A stretch of 64,000 nt of DNA from positions 1-64,000 of the forward strand of contig WLXB01000002.1 of the NCBI GenBank assembly GCA_012103295.1, given 5' to 3'. Position numbers and translations under genes: made by a program. Below, piece by piece: positions 56,159 through 64,000 of the stretch. Origin of the DNA: Alphaproteobacteria bacterium. GTDB taxonomy: Bacteria > Pseudomonadota > Alphaproteobacteria > Rhodospirillales > Rhodospirillaceae. Position 1 is the first letter of the stretch. Each line of letters opens with the position of its first letter. The notes below the pieces were generated by a model that saw nothing but the letters and a program-made list of their open reading frames with translations, made no database searches and was not told the origin of the DNA.

Positions 56159-58117
56159 GTGGCGCGGTGGCTATGGATCGCACTTCTTTGCGCGGCTTCA
56201 CCAGCCCTAGCACTTCTCTTCATTGCGGCACCTGCGGCTGCCCAGTCGGAACGGATCACAGCCTTCGAGAGTCAGGTCACGATTGATTTCTCGGGTGAAA
56301 TCGAAGTCACCGAAACCATCACGGTAGAAGCCCGCGGCAAACAGATCCGGCGCGGCATTTTTCGAGATTTCCCAAGGGAGCGAGGGCGGTATTGGTACGG
56401 CGCTCATCGCGTCCGGTTCGATGTTCTTGAGGTTTTGCGCAACGGCCAACCGGAAAGCTGGCGGCTAGAATCCAGGGGGTATTCAGATCGGCTTTACATC
56501 GGCGATGCCAATCGGCTTCTTAGACCGGGGCAGCACACGTTCACCATTCGATATATAACGGATCGGCAAGTTGGATTCTTTTCCGATCACGACGAACTGA
56601 TTTGGAATGTCACAGGCAATTTTTGGGCGTTCCCGATCGACTCGGCCAGCGCGACGATTCAACCTCCCGATGGCCGTTCAATAACTAGCATTTCTGCCGC
56701 GACCGGCACGTTTGGCGCGACCGGGCAGGACGCGGTGATTGATCGCATGCCAAGCGGCGGCGCAGTGGTCAAAACAACACGCGCCTTAGATGCCCGTGAA
56801 GGCCTAACGGTATCCGTGTCTTTACCGGCTGGGTCGGTCATCGCGCCGACGGCAAGCCAACGACTGTCCTACCTGTGGAGAGATGGTGCCCCGATTTGGG
56901 CCGGTCTCTTTGGGCTTATCATCGTGATCACTTATTACGGCACCGTATGGGTGAAATACGGCAAGGATCCCGACGCCGGCACTATCATTCCACTTTACGA
57001 ACCGCCCCCGGGCTTAGGGCCAGCCGCGTGCCGTTACATCTTGAACATGGGGTGGGACGCTAAAGGGTTTACCGCTGCAATTGTAAATTTGGCGGCGAAG
57101 GGATTCGTAAGAATCTCAGAATTCGAACAAGACAAATTCAAACTCACGCGAACATCAATCAGTGCCAAACGAGCCAAGTTAACGCCGGGAGAAATGGCAG
57201 TTGCTCTAAAATTGTTTGGGGAAAAACTTTGGACATCTTTTGTTTTTCGGTCAGAACATCATGCCATCACGGACGGCGCTCGCACGTCTCTCCGACGCAG
57301 CCTCAAAGAAGACTTTGAGAGTATTTATTTTTTTAAGAACAAAGCTCTCTTGACCGGAGGGGCGTTGCTCTCCGCTTTAACCCTTGGCGCAATGGCCGCC
57401 GTCAACGTCGCTGGCATTGAGATGGGCGCGTTTGCGCTCACGCTCGCGTTACTCTCTTTTGCGCTTTATCCACTCCTGCTGGGAATCTGGACGGGGTGGA
57501 ATCGGGGCGAGGGCGGTGTCATTACACTATCGGCGACCTCAGCCGTTGGAATCATGATTGCCGTGAACGTAGTCGGTAATATTGGTGAGCAGATTGTCGA
57601 TTGGCTGCTCTCTGCCGCAACAATACAAGCCGCCTTGGTGGCCCTGGTCATTGGATCCAATCTTCTTTTTTACCACCTGCTTAAAGCACCCAGCCGTCTC
57701 GGGCGTAGGGTCATGGACGATATTGAAGGGTTTCGCCTCTATCTGTCTGTCGCTGAGAAAGACCGGATGAACTTTCACAATCCACCGGACGTCACGCCAG
57801 AAATTTTCGAGCGATATCTACCCTTTGCCATCGCCTTGGACGTGGAGAATGAATGGGGCGAGCAGTTCGACCTGGCTCTAGACCGGGTTGGTGGGCAGAC
57901 CTGGTCAGGCGACTACGAACCGACGTGGTTTCACAGTGCCTACCGGGGTTGGTCGTCGCCAAAAAGCTTTGCCACAGATTTCGCACCGACATTTGGGCAG
58001 TCGGTTGTGTCGTCGCTATCGCCGCCCGGGGGAACGCGCGGCTCTGGACTCAGTGGTGGCGGTTTTTCCGGTGGTGGTTTCTCCGGTGGAGGAGGCGGCG
58101 GTGGCGGTGGCTGGTGA
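56159..58117 (+). CDS. DUF2207 membrane protein with Gly-rich tail
   Basis: A 652-aa protein with a signal peptide (ALLFIAAPAAAQ), a periplasmic beta-rich DUF2207 domain (ITAFESQVTIDFSGEIEVTETITV, RGIFRDFPRERGRYWYGAHR, FTIRYITDRQVGFFSDHDELIWN), and membrane helices at about 250-265, 400-430 and 460-500. The cytoplasmic part resembles the gene at 54273. The last residues are a Gly repeat (GGGFSGGGFSGGGGGGGGGW). The GTG start is 14 bases after LemA; DUF2207 with LemA is a common pair. Confidence 0.9.
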   Translation: MARWLWIALLCAASPALALLFIAAPAAAQSERITAFESQVTIDFSGEIEVTETITVEARGKQIRRGIFRDFPRERGRYWYGAHRVRFDVLEVLRNGQPESWRLESRGYSDRLYIGDANRLLRPGQHTFTIRYITDRQVGFFSDHDELIWNVTGNFWAFPIDSASATIQPPDGRSITSISAATGTFGATGQDAVIDRMPSGGAVVKTTRALDAREGLTVSVSLPAGSVIAPTASQRLSYLWRDGAPIWAGLFGLIIVITYYGTVWVKYGKDPDAGTIIPLYEPPPGLGPAACRYILNMGWDAKGFTAAIVNLAAKGFVRISEFEQDKFKLTRTSISAKRAKLTPGEMAVALKLFGEKLWTSFVFRSEHHAITDGARTSLRRSLKEDFESIYFFKNKALLTGGALLSALTLGAMAAVNVAGIEMGAFALTLALLSFALYPLLLGIWTGWNRGEGGVITLSATSAVGIMIAVNVVGNIGEQIVDWLLSAATIQAALVALVIGSNLLFYHLLKAPSRLGRRVMDDIEGFRLYLSVAEKDRMNFHNPPDVTPEIFERYLPFAIALDVENEWGEQFDLALDRVGGQTWSGDYEPTWFHSAYRGWSSPKSFATDFAPTFGQSVVSSLSPPGGTRGSGLSGGGFSGGGFSGGGGGGGGGW

Positions 58118-58207
58118 CGCTACGCTTGCTCTACCCTGTCTGCTCCCTATACTCCGCCGCCAAATGGGCTCACCTTGGTGCGTGGGCGAACAAACAGGAA
58201 TAAGAGC

Positions 58208-59413
58208 ATGAGCCGGGATAAAGTCGTTCTTGCCTACTCAGGCGGATTAGACACCTCCATCATTCTGCGCTGGCTGCAGGAAGAGAAGAACTGTGACGTC
58301 GTGACCTTCACGGCCGACATCGGGCAAGGCGAAGAACTAGAGCCGGCTCGGAAGAAAGCTGAATTGATGGGCATCGAGCACATCTATATCGAAGATCTGA
58401 GGGAAGAGTTTGTCCGCGATTATTGTTTTCCGATGTTCCGGGCTAACGCCCTATACGAAGGTGTGTATCTGCTTGGCACATCGATCGCACGCCCACTGAT
58501 CGGCAAGCGGTTGGTCGAAATCGCCCGCGACACGGGCGCCGTGGCGATTTCTCATGGCGCTACTGGCAAGGGGAACGATCAGGTTCGGTTTGAACTCACA
58601 GCTTATGCGTTAGAGCCGGGCATTAAAGTCATCTCACCTTGGCGTGAGTGGGATTTGAACTCCCGCGCCAAGCTGATCGAGTACGCCGAGAAACATCAGA
58701 TTCCCATTCCGACGGACAAGCGGGGCGAAGCGCCTTACTCCATGGACGCCAACCTGCTTCACATTTCATACGAAGGTAAGGCGCTAGAAGACCCGTGGAC
58801 AGAGCCGGACGAAGATATGTTCCGGCTGAGTGTTTCTCCGGAAGCTGCGCCAGACACACCTGAGTATGTCGAGATCGAGTTCGAAGGCGGCGACCCGGTG
58901 GCCATCAACGGGGAACGGCTATCGCCTGCGGCCTTCCTAACCAAGCTCAACGAGCTCGGCGGCAAACGCGGCATCGGTCGGATCGATATGGTGGAAAACC
59001 GGTATGTGGGGATGAAGGCGCGCGGCGTTTATGAAACACCGGGCGGCACCATCTGGCTCACAGCGCGGCGGGCGGTGGAAAGTATCACCCTCGACCGGGA
59101 GGCGGCGCATCTCAAAGATGAGCTGATGCCGCGTTACGCCAAGCTGATCTACACCGGCTATTGGTTTGCCCCAGAAAGGGAAGCGTTGCAGGCGGCCATC
59201 GACGCCACCCAGACATACGTCAATGGCACGGCCAGACTCAAGCTCTATAAAGGCAATGCCATCGTCGTTGGACGCAAGTCGCCAACCGGTCTTTACAGCA
59301 CAGAGCATGTGACGTTCGAAGAAGATGACGTGTTCGATCAACACGACGCCGAAGGCTTCATTAAACTGAACGCCTTGCGGCTCCGCCTGGGAACCCTGGG
59401 CCGCCGCAAGTAG
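58208..59413 (+). CDS. argG: Argininosuccinate synthase
   Basis: A 401-aa enzyme that joins citrulline and aspartate using ATP in arginine synthesis. The PP-loop is [19 protein letters not shown] at the N terminus; [12 protein letters not shown] and [15 protein letters not shown] complete the ATP/citrulline site. ATG 58208 is preceded by AGGAATAAGAGC; 11 upstream codons of a longer reading are not conserved-looking. It is followed by a 17-base gap to the crotonase gene. Confidence 0.98.
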   Translation: MSRDKVVLAYSGGLDTSIILRWLQEEKNCDVVTFTADIGQGEELEPARKKAELMGIEHIYIEDLREEFVRDYCFPMFRANALYEGVYLLGTSIARPLIGKRLVEIARDTGAVAISHGATGKGNDQVRFELTAYALEPGIKVISPWREWDLNSRAKLIEYAEKHQIPIPTDKRGEAPYSMDANLLHISYEGKALEDPWTEPDEDMFRLSVSPEAAPDTPEYVEIEFEGGDPVAINGERLSPAAFLTKLNELGGKRGIGRIDMVENRYVGMKARGVYETPGGTIWLTARRAVESITLDREAAHLKDELMPRYAKLIYTGYWFAPEREALQAAIDATQTYVNGTARLKLYKGNAIVVGRKSPTGLYSTEHVTFEEDDVFDQHDAEGFIKLNALRLRLGTLGRRK

Positions 59414-59430
59414 AATAACGAGGGTTAGAG

Positions 59431-60198
59431 ATGAGTGAGCATATTAAAAGCAGCCACGCCGGCGGTATCTTGACACTCACTATTTCTCGACCGGAGAAAA
59501 AGAACGCCTTAACCGTCGCCATGTATGCGGCGCTGGCCGATGCCATTTCTGACGCGGACAACAACAAAGACGTGCGAGTGGTTTTGATCACCGGTAGTGA
59601 AGACAGCTTCACAGCCGGCAACGACCTAAAAGACTTTCTCGATAATCCGCCGGTTGACCCCTCGAGCCCCGTGTTCCGTTTTATGCATGCCATCGCTGGC
59701 GCAAAAAAGCCGGTCGTCGCGGCGGTGAATGGTCTCGCCATTGGTATCGGCACAACGATGCTGCTGCATTGTGATTTGGTCTATGCCGTCGATACGGCAC
59801 GGTTCCAGCTGCCCTTCGTGAATCTTGGGTTGGTGCCCGAACTTGGGTCGAGTCTCGTTTTGCCGGCGATCGCTGGACGCGCTCAAGCCGCCGAGCTGCT
59901 TATGTTCGGTGATCCGTTCAATGCGGCCAAAGCAAAAGAAATCGGCCTGATCAATACGGTTTGTTCTGCCGAAGATTTAATAAGCACCGCGCAGAGTGCG
60001 GCTGAAAAGCTGGCGGCCAAACCTCCCGTTGCCCTTCGGAAAACCAAAGCACTGCTTAATATGAATGTCGACGACATTCGCGCCCGCATCGACCAGGAAG
60101 CTAAAGTGTTTGGCGAGCAATTGAACAGCGCCGAAGTCAAAGAAGCGATTGCTGCATTCTTTGAAAAGCGGGTCCCTGACTTTTCGAAGTTTGAGTAG
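59431..60198 (+). CDS. Enoyl-CoA isomerase-type crotonase
   Basis: A 255-aa crotonase-fold protein. It has FTAGNDLKDFLD for the oxyanion hole but lacks the first hydratase Glu (IGIGTTMLLHCD). The segment PFVNLGLVPELGSSLVLPAIAGR, with Glu in PELGSS, matches delta3-delta2-enoyl-CoA isomerases (PEA.S). It may therefore isomerise unsaturated acyl-CoA rather than hydrate it (inference). It lies between argG and an FkbM-type methyltransferase, on the same strand. Confidence 0.88.
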   Translation: MSEHIKSSHAGGILTLTISRPEKKNALTVAMYAALADAISDADNNKDVRVVLITGSEDSFTAGNDLKDFLDNPPVDPSSPVFRFMHAIAGAKKPVVAAVNGLAIGIGTTMLLHCDLVYAVDTARFQLPFVNLGLVPELGSSLVLPAIAGRAQAAELLMFGDPFNAAKAKEIGLINTVCSAEDLISTAQSAAEKLAAKPPVALRKTKALLNMNVDDIRARIDQEAKVFGEQLNSAEVKEAIAAFFEKRVPDFSKFE

Positions 60199-60205
60199 TT
60201 GAGTC

Positions 60206-61066
60206 GTGGCTGGCGAAATTAACACCAACTTCAGTTTCTACGACATTGTTCCTGATTTAGCGCCTCTGACGGTCGTCGATGTTGGCGCCTTACCGCTCGA
60301 CGGCGTGCCAGAAATATATGCCCCACTTTTGGAACGTGGCAAAATCAGATTGATTGCCTTCGAAGCCAACGAAGCCGGCTGTGAAAAATTGGCCGCTATT
60401 CTGGGACCAGACCATACTGTTTTGCCGTTTATTATCGGCGACGGCACGGAGCGGGACTTTCATCAGAACACCAACGTGATGACAAGCTCCCTGTACCCGA
60501 CAAATTTGGATTTTGTTTCTCGCTTTATCGGTCTACCCGAGTTCATGCAGCCTGACGAATCATACCGGGTCAAAACCCATAAGCTTGACGACGCGGTCAA
60601 TCTAGACTCAATCGACTTGTTAAAAATGGATGTCCAAGGCGGTGAACTTCTCGTGCTCGATGGTGCGCCCCGACTTACCGCTTCCGCCCTTACCGTGCAC
60701 ACGGAAGTCGAGTTCGTGCCGCTTTATTCTGGGCAACCTCTATTTGCAGATATAGATACCAGATTGCGGTCGCTGGATTTTCAGTTCCACACCTTCAATG
60801 GAATTGCCAGCCGCGCATACCGGCCCCTCAAACGAGCGGGAAGTGAGTACGACGGCATCAATCAACTCCTATGGTCAGATGCCGTATACGTCCCAGATTT
60901 GTCGACCTTAGAAAGTCACTCAAACGAACGATTGCTAAAGCTGGTCGCAATATTACACGATCTCTACGTCTCTATTGATTTAGCGCTTCACATTCTGACC
61001 TTCGTAAGCGAGAGAAGTGACAAATCGATATTTAACGCGTATTGCAAAAAACTCGGCCTGGCGTGA
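60206..61066 (+). CDS. FkbM family methyltransferase
   Basis: A 286-aa protein with an FkbM-type SAM domain: LTVVDVGALPLDGVPEIYAPLLERGKIRLIAFEANE, then VKTHKLDDAVNLDSIDLLKMDVQGGELLVLDGA. These are typical of FkbM methyltransferases that act on sugars, polyketides or glycans. The C-terminal part (LESHSNERLLKLVAILHDLYVSIDLALHIL) is less conserved. GTG 60206 is 8 bases after the crotonase stop. The acceptor is unknown. Confidence 0.85.
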   Translation: MAGEINTNFSFYDIVPDLAPLTVVDVGALPLDGVPEIYAPLLERGKIRLIAFEANEAGCEKLAAILGPDHTVLPFIIGDGTERDFHQNTNVMTSSLYPTNLDFVSRFIGLPEFMQPDESYRVKTHKLDDAVNLDSIDLLKMDVQGGELLVLDGAPRLTASALTVHTEVEFVPLYSGQPLFADIDTRLRSLDFQFHTFNGIASRAYRPLKRAGSEYDGINQLLWSDAVYVPDLSTLESHSNERLLKLVAILHDLYVSIDLALHILTFVSERSDKSIFNAYCKKLGLA

Positions 61067-61166
61067 GAAAAGCAGTGGCAGCTCTCGATCAATGATTCGA
61101 CCAAAAGAAGGCATCTGGCTTTTCGAAATTCGATTGAGCGAGTTAGTCGACGCCCAGGCCGCAGAG

Positions 61167-62066
61167 CTAGAAGCTGGTTGGCAACTCCACGTCATCTAAC
61201 CCATTCTGCAGACGAACCGCACGCAACGCGTTGAACATAAGACAGGCAATCGTCATAGGGCCGACGCCGCCGGGCACCGGCGTGATTGCCGAGGCGACCG
61301 ACGAGACCGCGTCAAAATCAACATCCCCGACCAGACGATCTTTATCTCCCTCGCCAGGCAAACGATTAATGCCAACGTCGATAACGACTGCACCGGGCTT
61401 CACCCAATCTGCCTTGACCATTTCTGGCCGTCCGACGGCAGCCACCAGAATGTCAGCGCGACGACAGTGACCAGCAAGGTCAGCGGTTCTGGAATGGGCC
61501 ATCGTCACAGTGCAGTTTTCGGACAACAGCAACTGCGCCATTGGCTTGCCAAACAGCAATGAACGGCCGATCACAACCGCGTCTTTGCCCGTCATGTCAC
61601 CGATTTGGCGGCGAAGAAGAAGCTGACAGCCAAGCGGTGTGCACGACACCATACCCGTTTCGCCCGCCATTAAGCGGCCAACATTCTCGGGGTGCAGACC
61701 GTCGACGTCTTTCAACGGATCGATTGCCAAAATCACCGGCTTATCATCGAGATGGGCGGGCAACGGCAATTGCACCAGGATGCCGTGAACCTTCGGGTCA
61801 TCATTGAGCTGTTGGACGAGTGCTAAGACGGTTTGCTGATCGACGTCTGCGGGCAAAGTGTGTTCAAAGGACTCCATGCCAAGTTTGACCGCCGTCTTGC
61901 GCTTACTGCGAACATAGACCTGACTGGCTGGGTCTTCGCCGACCAAAACAACCGCAAGACCGGGCTTAATGCCGTGATCGGATGTTAACTGTGCGATCTG
62001 TTCACCGATCCACACTCTTAACCCAGCCGCCGTGGCTTTACCGTCGATGAGGGTCGCGTCACTCAT
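61167..62066 (-). CDS. folD: Bifunctional methylenetetrahydrofolate dehydrogenase/cyclohydrolase FolD
   Basis: A 299-aa enzyme of one-carbon metabolism. The catalytic Lys is in [16 protein letters not shown] (about 56), with the FolD signature [14 protein letters not shown] and the NADP-binding [22 protein letters not shown]. The start is ATG 62066 (MSDATLIDG) with GGAGTGTTAT upstream; the 11-residue extension is not family-like. Confidence 0.97.
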   Translation of the reverse strand: MSDATLIDGKATAAGLRVWIGEQIAQLTSDHGIKPGLAVVLVGEDPASQVYVRSKRKTAVKLGMESFEHTLPADVDQQTVLALVQQLNDDPKVHGILVQLPLPAHLDDKPVILAIDPLKDVDGLHPENVGRLMAGETGMVSCTPLGCQLLLRRQIGDMTGKDAVVIGRSLLFGKPMAQLLLSENCTVTMAHSRTADLAGHCRRADILVAAVGRPEMVKADWVKPGAVVIDVGINRLPGEGDKDRLVGDVDFDAVSSVASAITPVPGGVGPMTIACLMFNALRAVRLQNGLDDVELPTSF

Positions 62067-62138
62067 ATAACACTCCATTGGCCTGCGATCGCCGCGCACA
62101 TATCGCGATCACAGCCGACATATATCACTGAGGTATCC

Positions 62139-62441
62139 CTATTGGGTGACCATCCACACGATCAAAATGCTGACATAGCTTTGCGCCAACCAAAGACCGA
62201 GCAGCAGAACGATCGGTGAAAGATCGAGACCACCCATAATCGGAATATAGCGGCGGATTTTTCTGAAAGCCGGCTCAGTCAGCTGATTGAGCGCTGACCC
62301 AATCATATAGACGATCCGGTTTTGGGTATTGATTACGCCAAAGTTTGTGAGCCAACTCATGATCACAGCGGCGATGACCACGTACCAATACATACCGAGA
62401 ATAATTTGAAAGAGCTGAACGATAGGAACGAGAAGAGCCAC
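62139..62441 (-). CDS. YggT family membrane protein
   Basis: A 100-aa protein of two transmembrane pairs, YggT-type: VALLVPIVQLFQIILGMYWYVVIAAVIMSWLTNFGVIN, then AFRKIRRYIPIMGGLDLSPIVLLLGLWLAQSYV. Members affect osmotic tolerance or cell division in other bacteria. The start is GTG 62441, with GGAGG seven bases upstream; the upstream 22 residues lack hydrophobic character. It is convergent with nothing and divergent from the propeller gene. Confidence 0.9.
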   Translation of the reverse strand: MALLVPIVQLFQIILGMYWYVVIAAVIMSWLTNFGVINTQNRIVYMIGSALNQLTEPAFRKIRRYIPIMGGLDLSPIVLLLGLWLAQSYVSILIVWMVTQ

Positions 62442-62542
62442 CCATGTACCTCCGGGTTGCCGTGTTGGGAGACGATGTGAAACGCTAACGTACTGAGCAC
62501 AGACCAACCAGACAAGGGCTGCGCAAGCAGGCTGAACCGCTT

Positions 62543-64000
62543 ATGCCATCAAACCAACGACTCTCACTCATCTTCGCGCTCATGAGCCTTGGATTGTTTG
62601 GCTGCGATGACAGCCCGGAATTCTGGCACCCGGAAACAGTTGTATCCGGTCTTCCCGTTCACGGCGTTCACGGCCTGTCCTTTGGGCCGGACGGTGGGCT
62701 CTATATCGGCAGTGTGATGGGGCAATCCATCGTGCGACTTGATCTCGAAACCGGCGCACTCGAGGAAATCATTACCGCACCCTTGGGTGAAGCCGATGAC
62801 ATCGCCTTCGGCCCGGATGGGTCCATGGCCTGGACGGCTCTAAACCAAGGTGAGCTTCGGATACGCAACGCCGCCGGTGAAATCAGCACGGTGGCGAACA
62901 ACTTGCCCTTCGTGAACCCCGTGACCTTCGGGCCAGATGGAACGCTCTATGGAGCAACCTTGTTCGGGCCAGACCGCTTATGGGCCTACGATCTGAAGGC
63001 GAATACATCGCGCGTTGTTGTCGAAAATATTGGCGGCCTCAACGCCTTTGAGTTTGGCAACGACGGCGCGCTGTACACACCCCTGCCGCAACGCCAAGCC
63101 GTTGGTAAAATAGACGTTGAGACGGGTGCTTTGACAATCATTGCCGAGGGTGTCGGCAATGTGGTCGCCGTGAAGTTTCATCCGGACGGGTTTTTGTACG
63201 GCGTGAGCTGGGACGATGGCCGCATTATTCGGGTTGATCCCAATTCGGGAGAGAGCAGCCAGGTGGCCGAGATTGAGCCACCCTTAGACAACTTGGCCAT
63301 CGCACCAAACGGAATGATCTACGTCACCCGGTCGGCGGACAACGGCATTGTTGCCATCGACCCACAAGATGGGACAAGCCGAACGGTGGTGCGCAGCGAT
63401 CTTGCGGCACCAGGCGGGATGACGTGGGTCAACCGAAATGGAACGCAGCAACTTTTGATCACCGACATCTTCGGTTATCGCTTTTTTGACCCGGATACGG
63501 GCGCAACAGAAATTCTGCCCTTCGACTTGGAAGGGGGCGCATCCGCTGATGTAGACAACCGCGATGGGTTGATCGCGCTGACCTATGTGCGGAGAAACCG
63601 GGTTCTCCTCAAAGAGGCATCAAGTAATTCTATACGCACCAAGTGGGCCAATGTCTCTCAACCCTATGGCGTACTCATTGAGCCTACTGGCTCAGTCCTG
63701 GTCGCAAGTCACGATGCAGATACGTTGGTGCGATTATTCCCCGACGATCCCGACAAGCGCACGGTCATTGCATCAAGTCTGGCCGGACCAGTCGGCCTGG
63801 CATGGGCAACAGAGGGACAGTCGGTTTACGTCGCAGAGGTCGGATCAGGAACCACCGGTGGGCGGATCAGCGAGGTCAATCTGATGACCGGCGGACAAGA
63901 AACCGTGGCCGAGGGCCTCGACCAACCAGAGACCATCGCCCTCCTGCCCGATGGCCGGATCGTTGTGACCGAAGTCGGTGCCAATCAAGTCAGCGCCATA
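62543..64000 (+). CDS. Beta-propeller lipoprotein (SMP-30/NHL-like), 3' truncated by the window
   Basis: A reading open through the right edge, at least 486 aa. It opens with a lipoprotein signal (LSLIFALMSLGLFGC, lipobox LFGC) and continues with repeats of the form GP-DG-LY (LSFGPDGGLYIGS, IAFGPDGSMAWTA, VTFGPDGTLYGAT, FEFGNDGALYTPL, VKFHPDGFLYGVS, LAIAPNGMIYVTR). These are six or more blades of an SMP-30/NHL/gluconolactonase-type beta propeller, likely outer-membrane or periplasmic. No catalytic residues are clear. The divergent start faces YggT across about 100 bases. Confidence 0.85.
   Translation, partial: MPSNQRLSLIFALMSLGLFGCDDSPEFWHPETVVSGLPVHGVHGLSFGPDGGLYIGSVMGQSIVRLDLETGALEEIITAPLGEADDIAFGPDGSMAWTALNQGELRIRNAAGEISTVANNLPFVNPVTFGPDGTLYGATLFGPDRLWAYDLKANTSRVVVENIGGLNAFEFGNDGALYTPLPQRQAVGKIDVETGALTIIAEGVGNVVAVKFHPDGFLYGVSWDDGRIIRVDPNSGESSQVAEIEPPLDNLAIAPNGMIYVTRSADNGIVAIDPQDGTSRTVVRSDLAAPGGMTWVNRNGTQQLLITDIFGYRFFDPDTGATEILPFDLEGGASADVDNRDGLIALTYVRRNRVLLKEASSNSIRTKWANVSQPYGVLIEPTGSVLVASHDADTLVRLFPDDPDKRTVIASSLAGPVGLAWATEGQSVYVAEVGSGTTGGRISEVNLMTGGQETVAEGLDQPETIALLPDGRIVVTEVGANQVSAI

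Noticed and set aside
61017..61199. Plus-strand reading of 60 codons after the FkbM gene
   Set aside because: Overlaps both the FkbM end and the folD end, no features.

Overview
The window looks like a stretch of an alphaproteobacterial chromosome, probably Rhodospirillales-like or a related marine lineage (inference). The evidence is the block rpsT-dnaA-dnaN-recF-gyrB beside mutM, an enoyl-CoA hydratase gene, and ubiE-ubiB-coaBC-dut. Also consistent are a complete System I cytochrome c maturation operon ccmABCDEFGHI, a CarD regulator, a YcgN cysteine-cluster protein and a DUF1223 protein. GC content is moderate (about the mid-50s percent by eye, not computed). I saw no rRNA, tRNA, CRISPR array, insertion sequence, prophage or plasmid signature. 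Nearly every gene is chromosomal housekeeping, with a few accessory islands.

Layout. 1-4.0 kb: two paralogous family 5 solute-binding proteins (the first cut by the window edge and apparently frameshifted) and a Tat-exported nitrilase-type hydrolase. 4.0-7.6 kb: a HExxH protein resembling EpmC, a DUF3598-like protein, a secreted nuclease, and a lipoprotein M48 protease whose C terminus is frameshifted. 7.6-12.8 kb (minus strand): carD with a highly structured leader, fdxA, a TerB-like gene, an Hsp15-like S4 gene overlapping a SUV3-like helicase gene, and a short hibernation factor. 13-20.5 kb: htpG with a candidate RpoH promoter, a DUF1223 protein, a tandem alpha/beta-hydrolase that has lost its nucleophiles, and aconitase acnA. 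20.6-29.8 kb (plus strand): ccmA-I, then SCO1/SenC, YcgN and YgjP-type genes. 29.8-37 kb: a SleB-type hydrolase, a Bcr/CflA drug exporter convergent with and overlapping PBP1A, an orphan ribbon-helix-helix protein, and a TonB-dependent receptor. 37.4-46.8 kb (minus strand): gyrB, recF, dnaN, dnaA, rpsT, crotonase, a small secreted protein, mutM. 46.9-51.9 kb (plus strand): ubiE, ubiB, coaBC, dut, moeB-like. 51.9-64 kb: an OmpA-type lipoprotein, rlmN, a LemA cluster flanked by two DUF2207-type proteins, argG, an enoyl-CoA isomerase-like gene, an FkbM methyltransferase, folD, a YggT protein, and a beta-propeller lipoprotein that runs off the right edge.

How the genes work together. The ccm genes plus sco and ccmG supply haem and thiol-redox chemistry for c-type cytochromes and probably cytochrome oxidase. 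The dnaA-dnaN-recF-gyrB block is the replication initiation, clamp, repair and supercoiling set. The ubiE/ubiB pair serves ubiquinone synthesis, and coaBC, dut and folD serve cofactor and nucleotide metabolism.

Most of the window is ordinary. The points most worth a second look are: (i) a 66-nt branched RNA structure in the carD leader; (ii) a perfect 10-bp hairpin immediately upstream of the dnaA start, with a G-rich loop; (iii) a double-domain alpha/beta-hydrolase with both nucleophile positions replaced (Gln, Trp); (iv) a split or duplicated DUF2207 protein flanking LemA; (v) two apparent frameshifts, each of which would be repaired by one extra T in a T run, which may be sequencing errors or real decay; (vi) two solute-binding proteins with an exported amidase-like enzyme.
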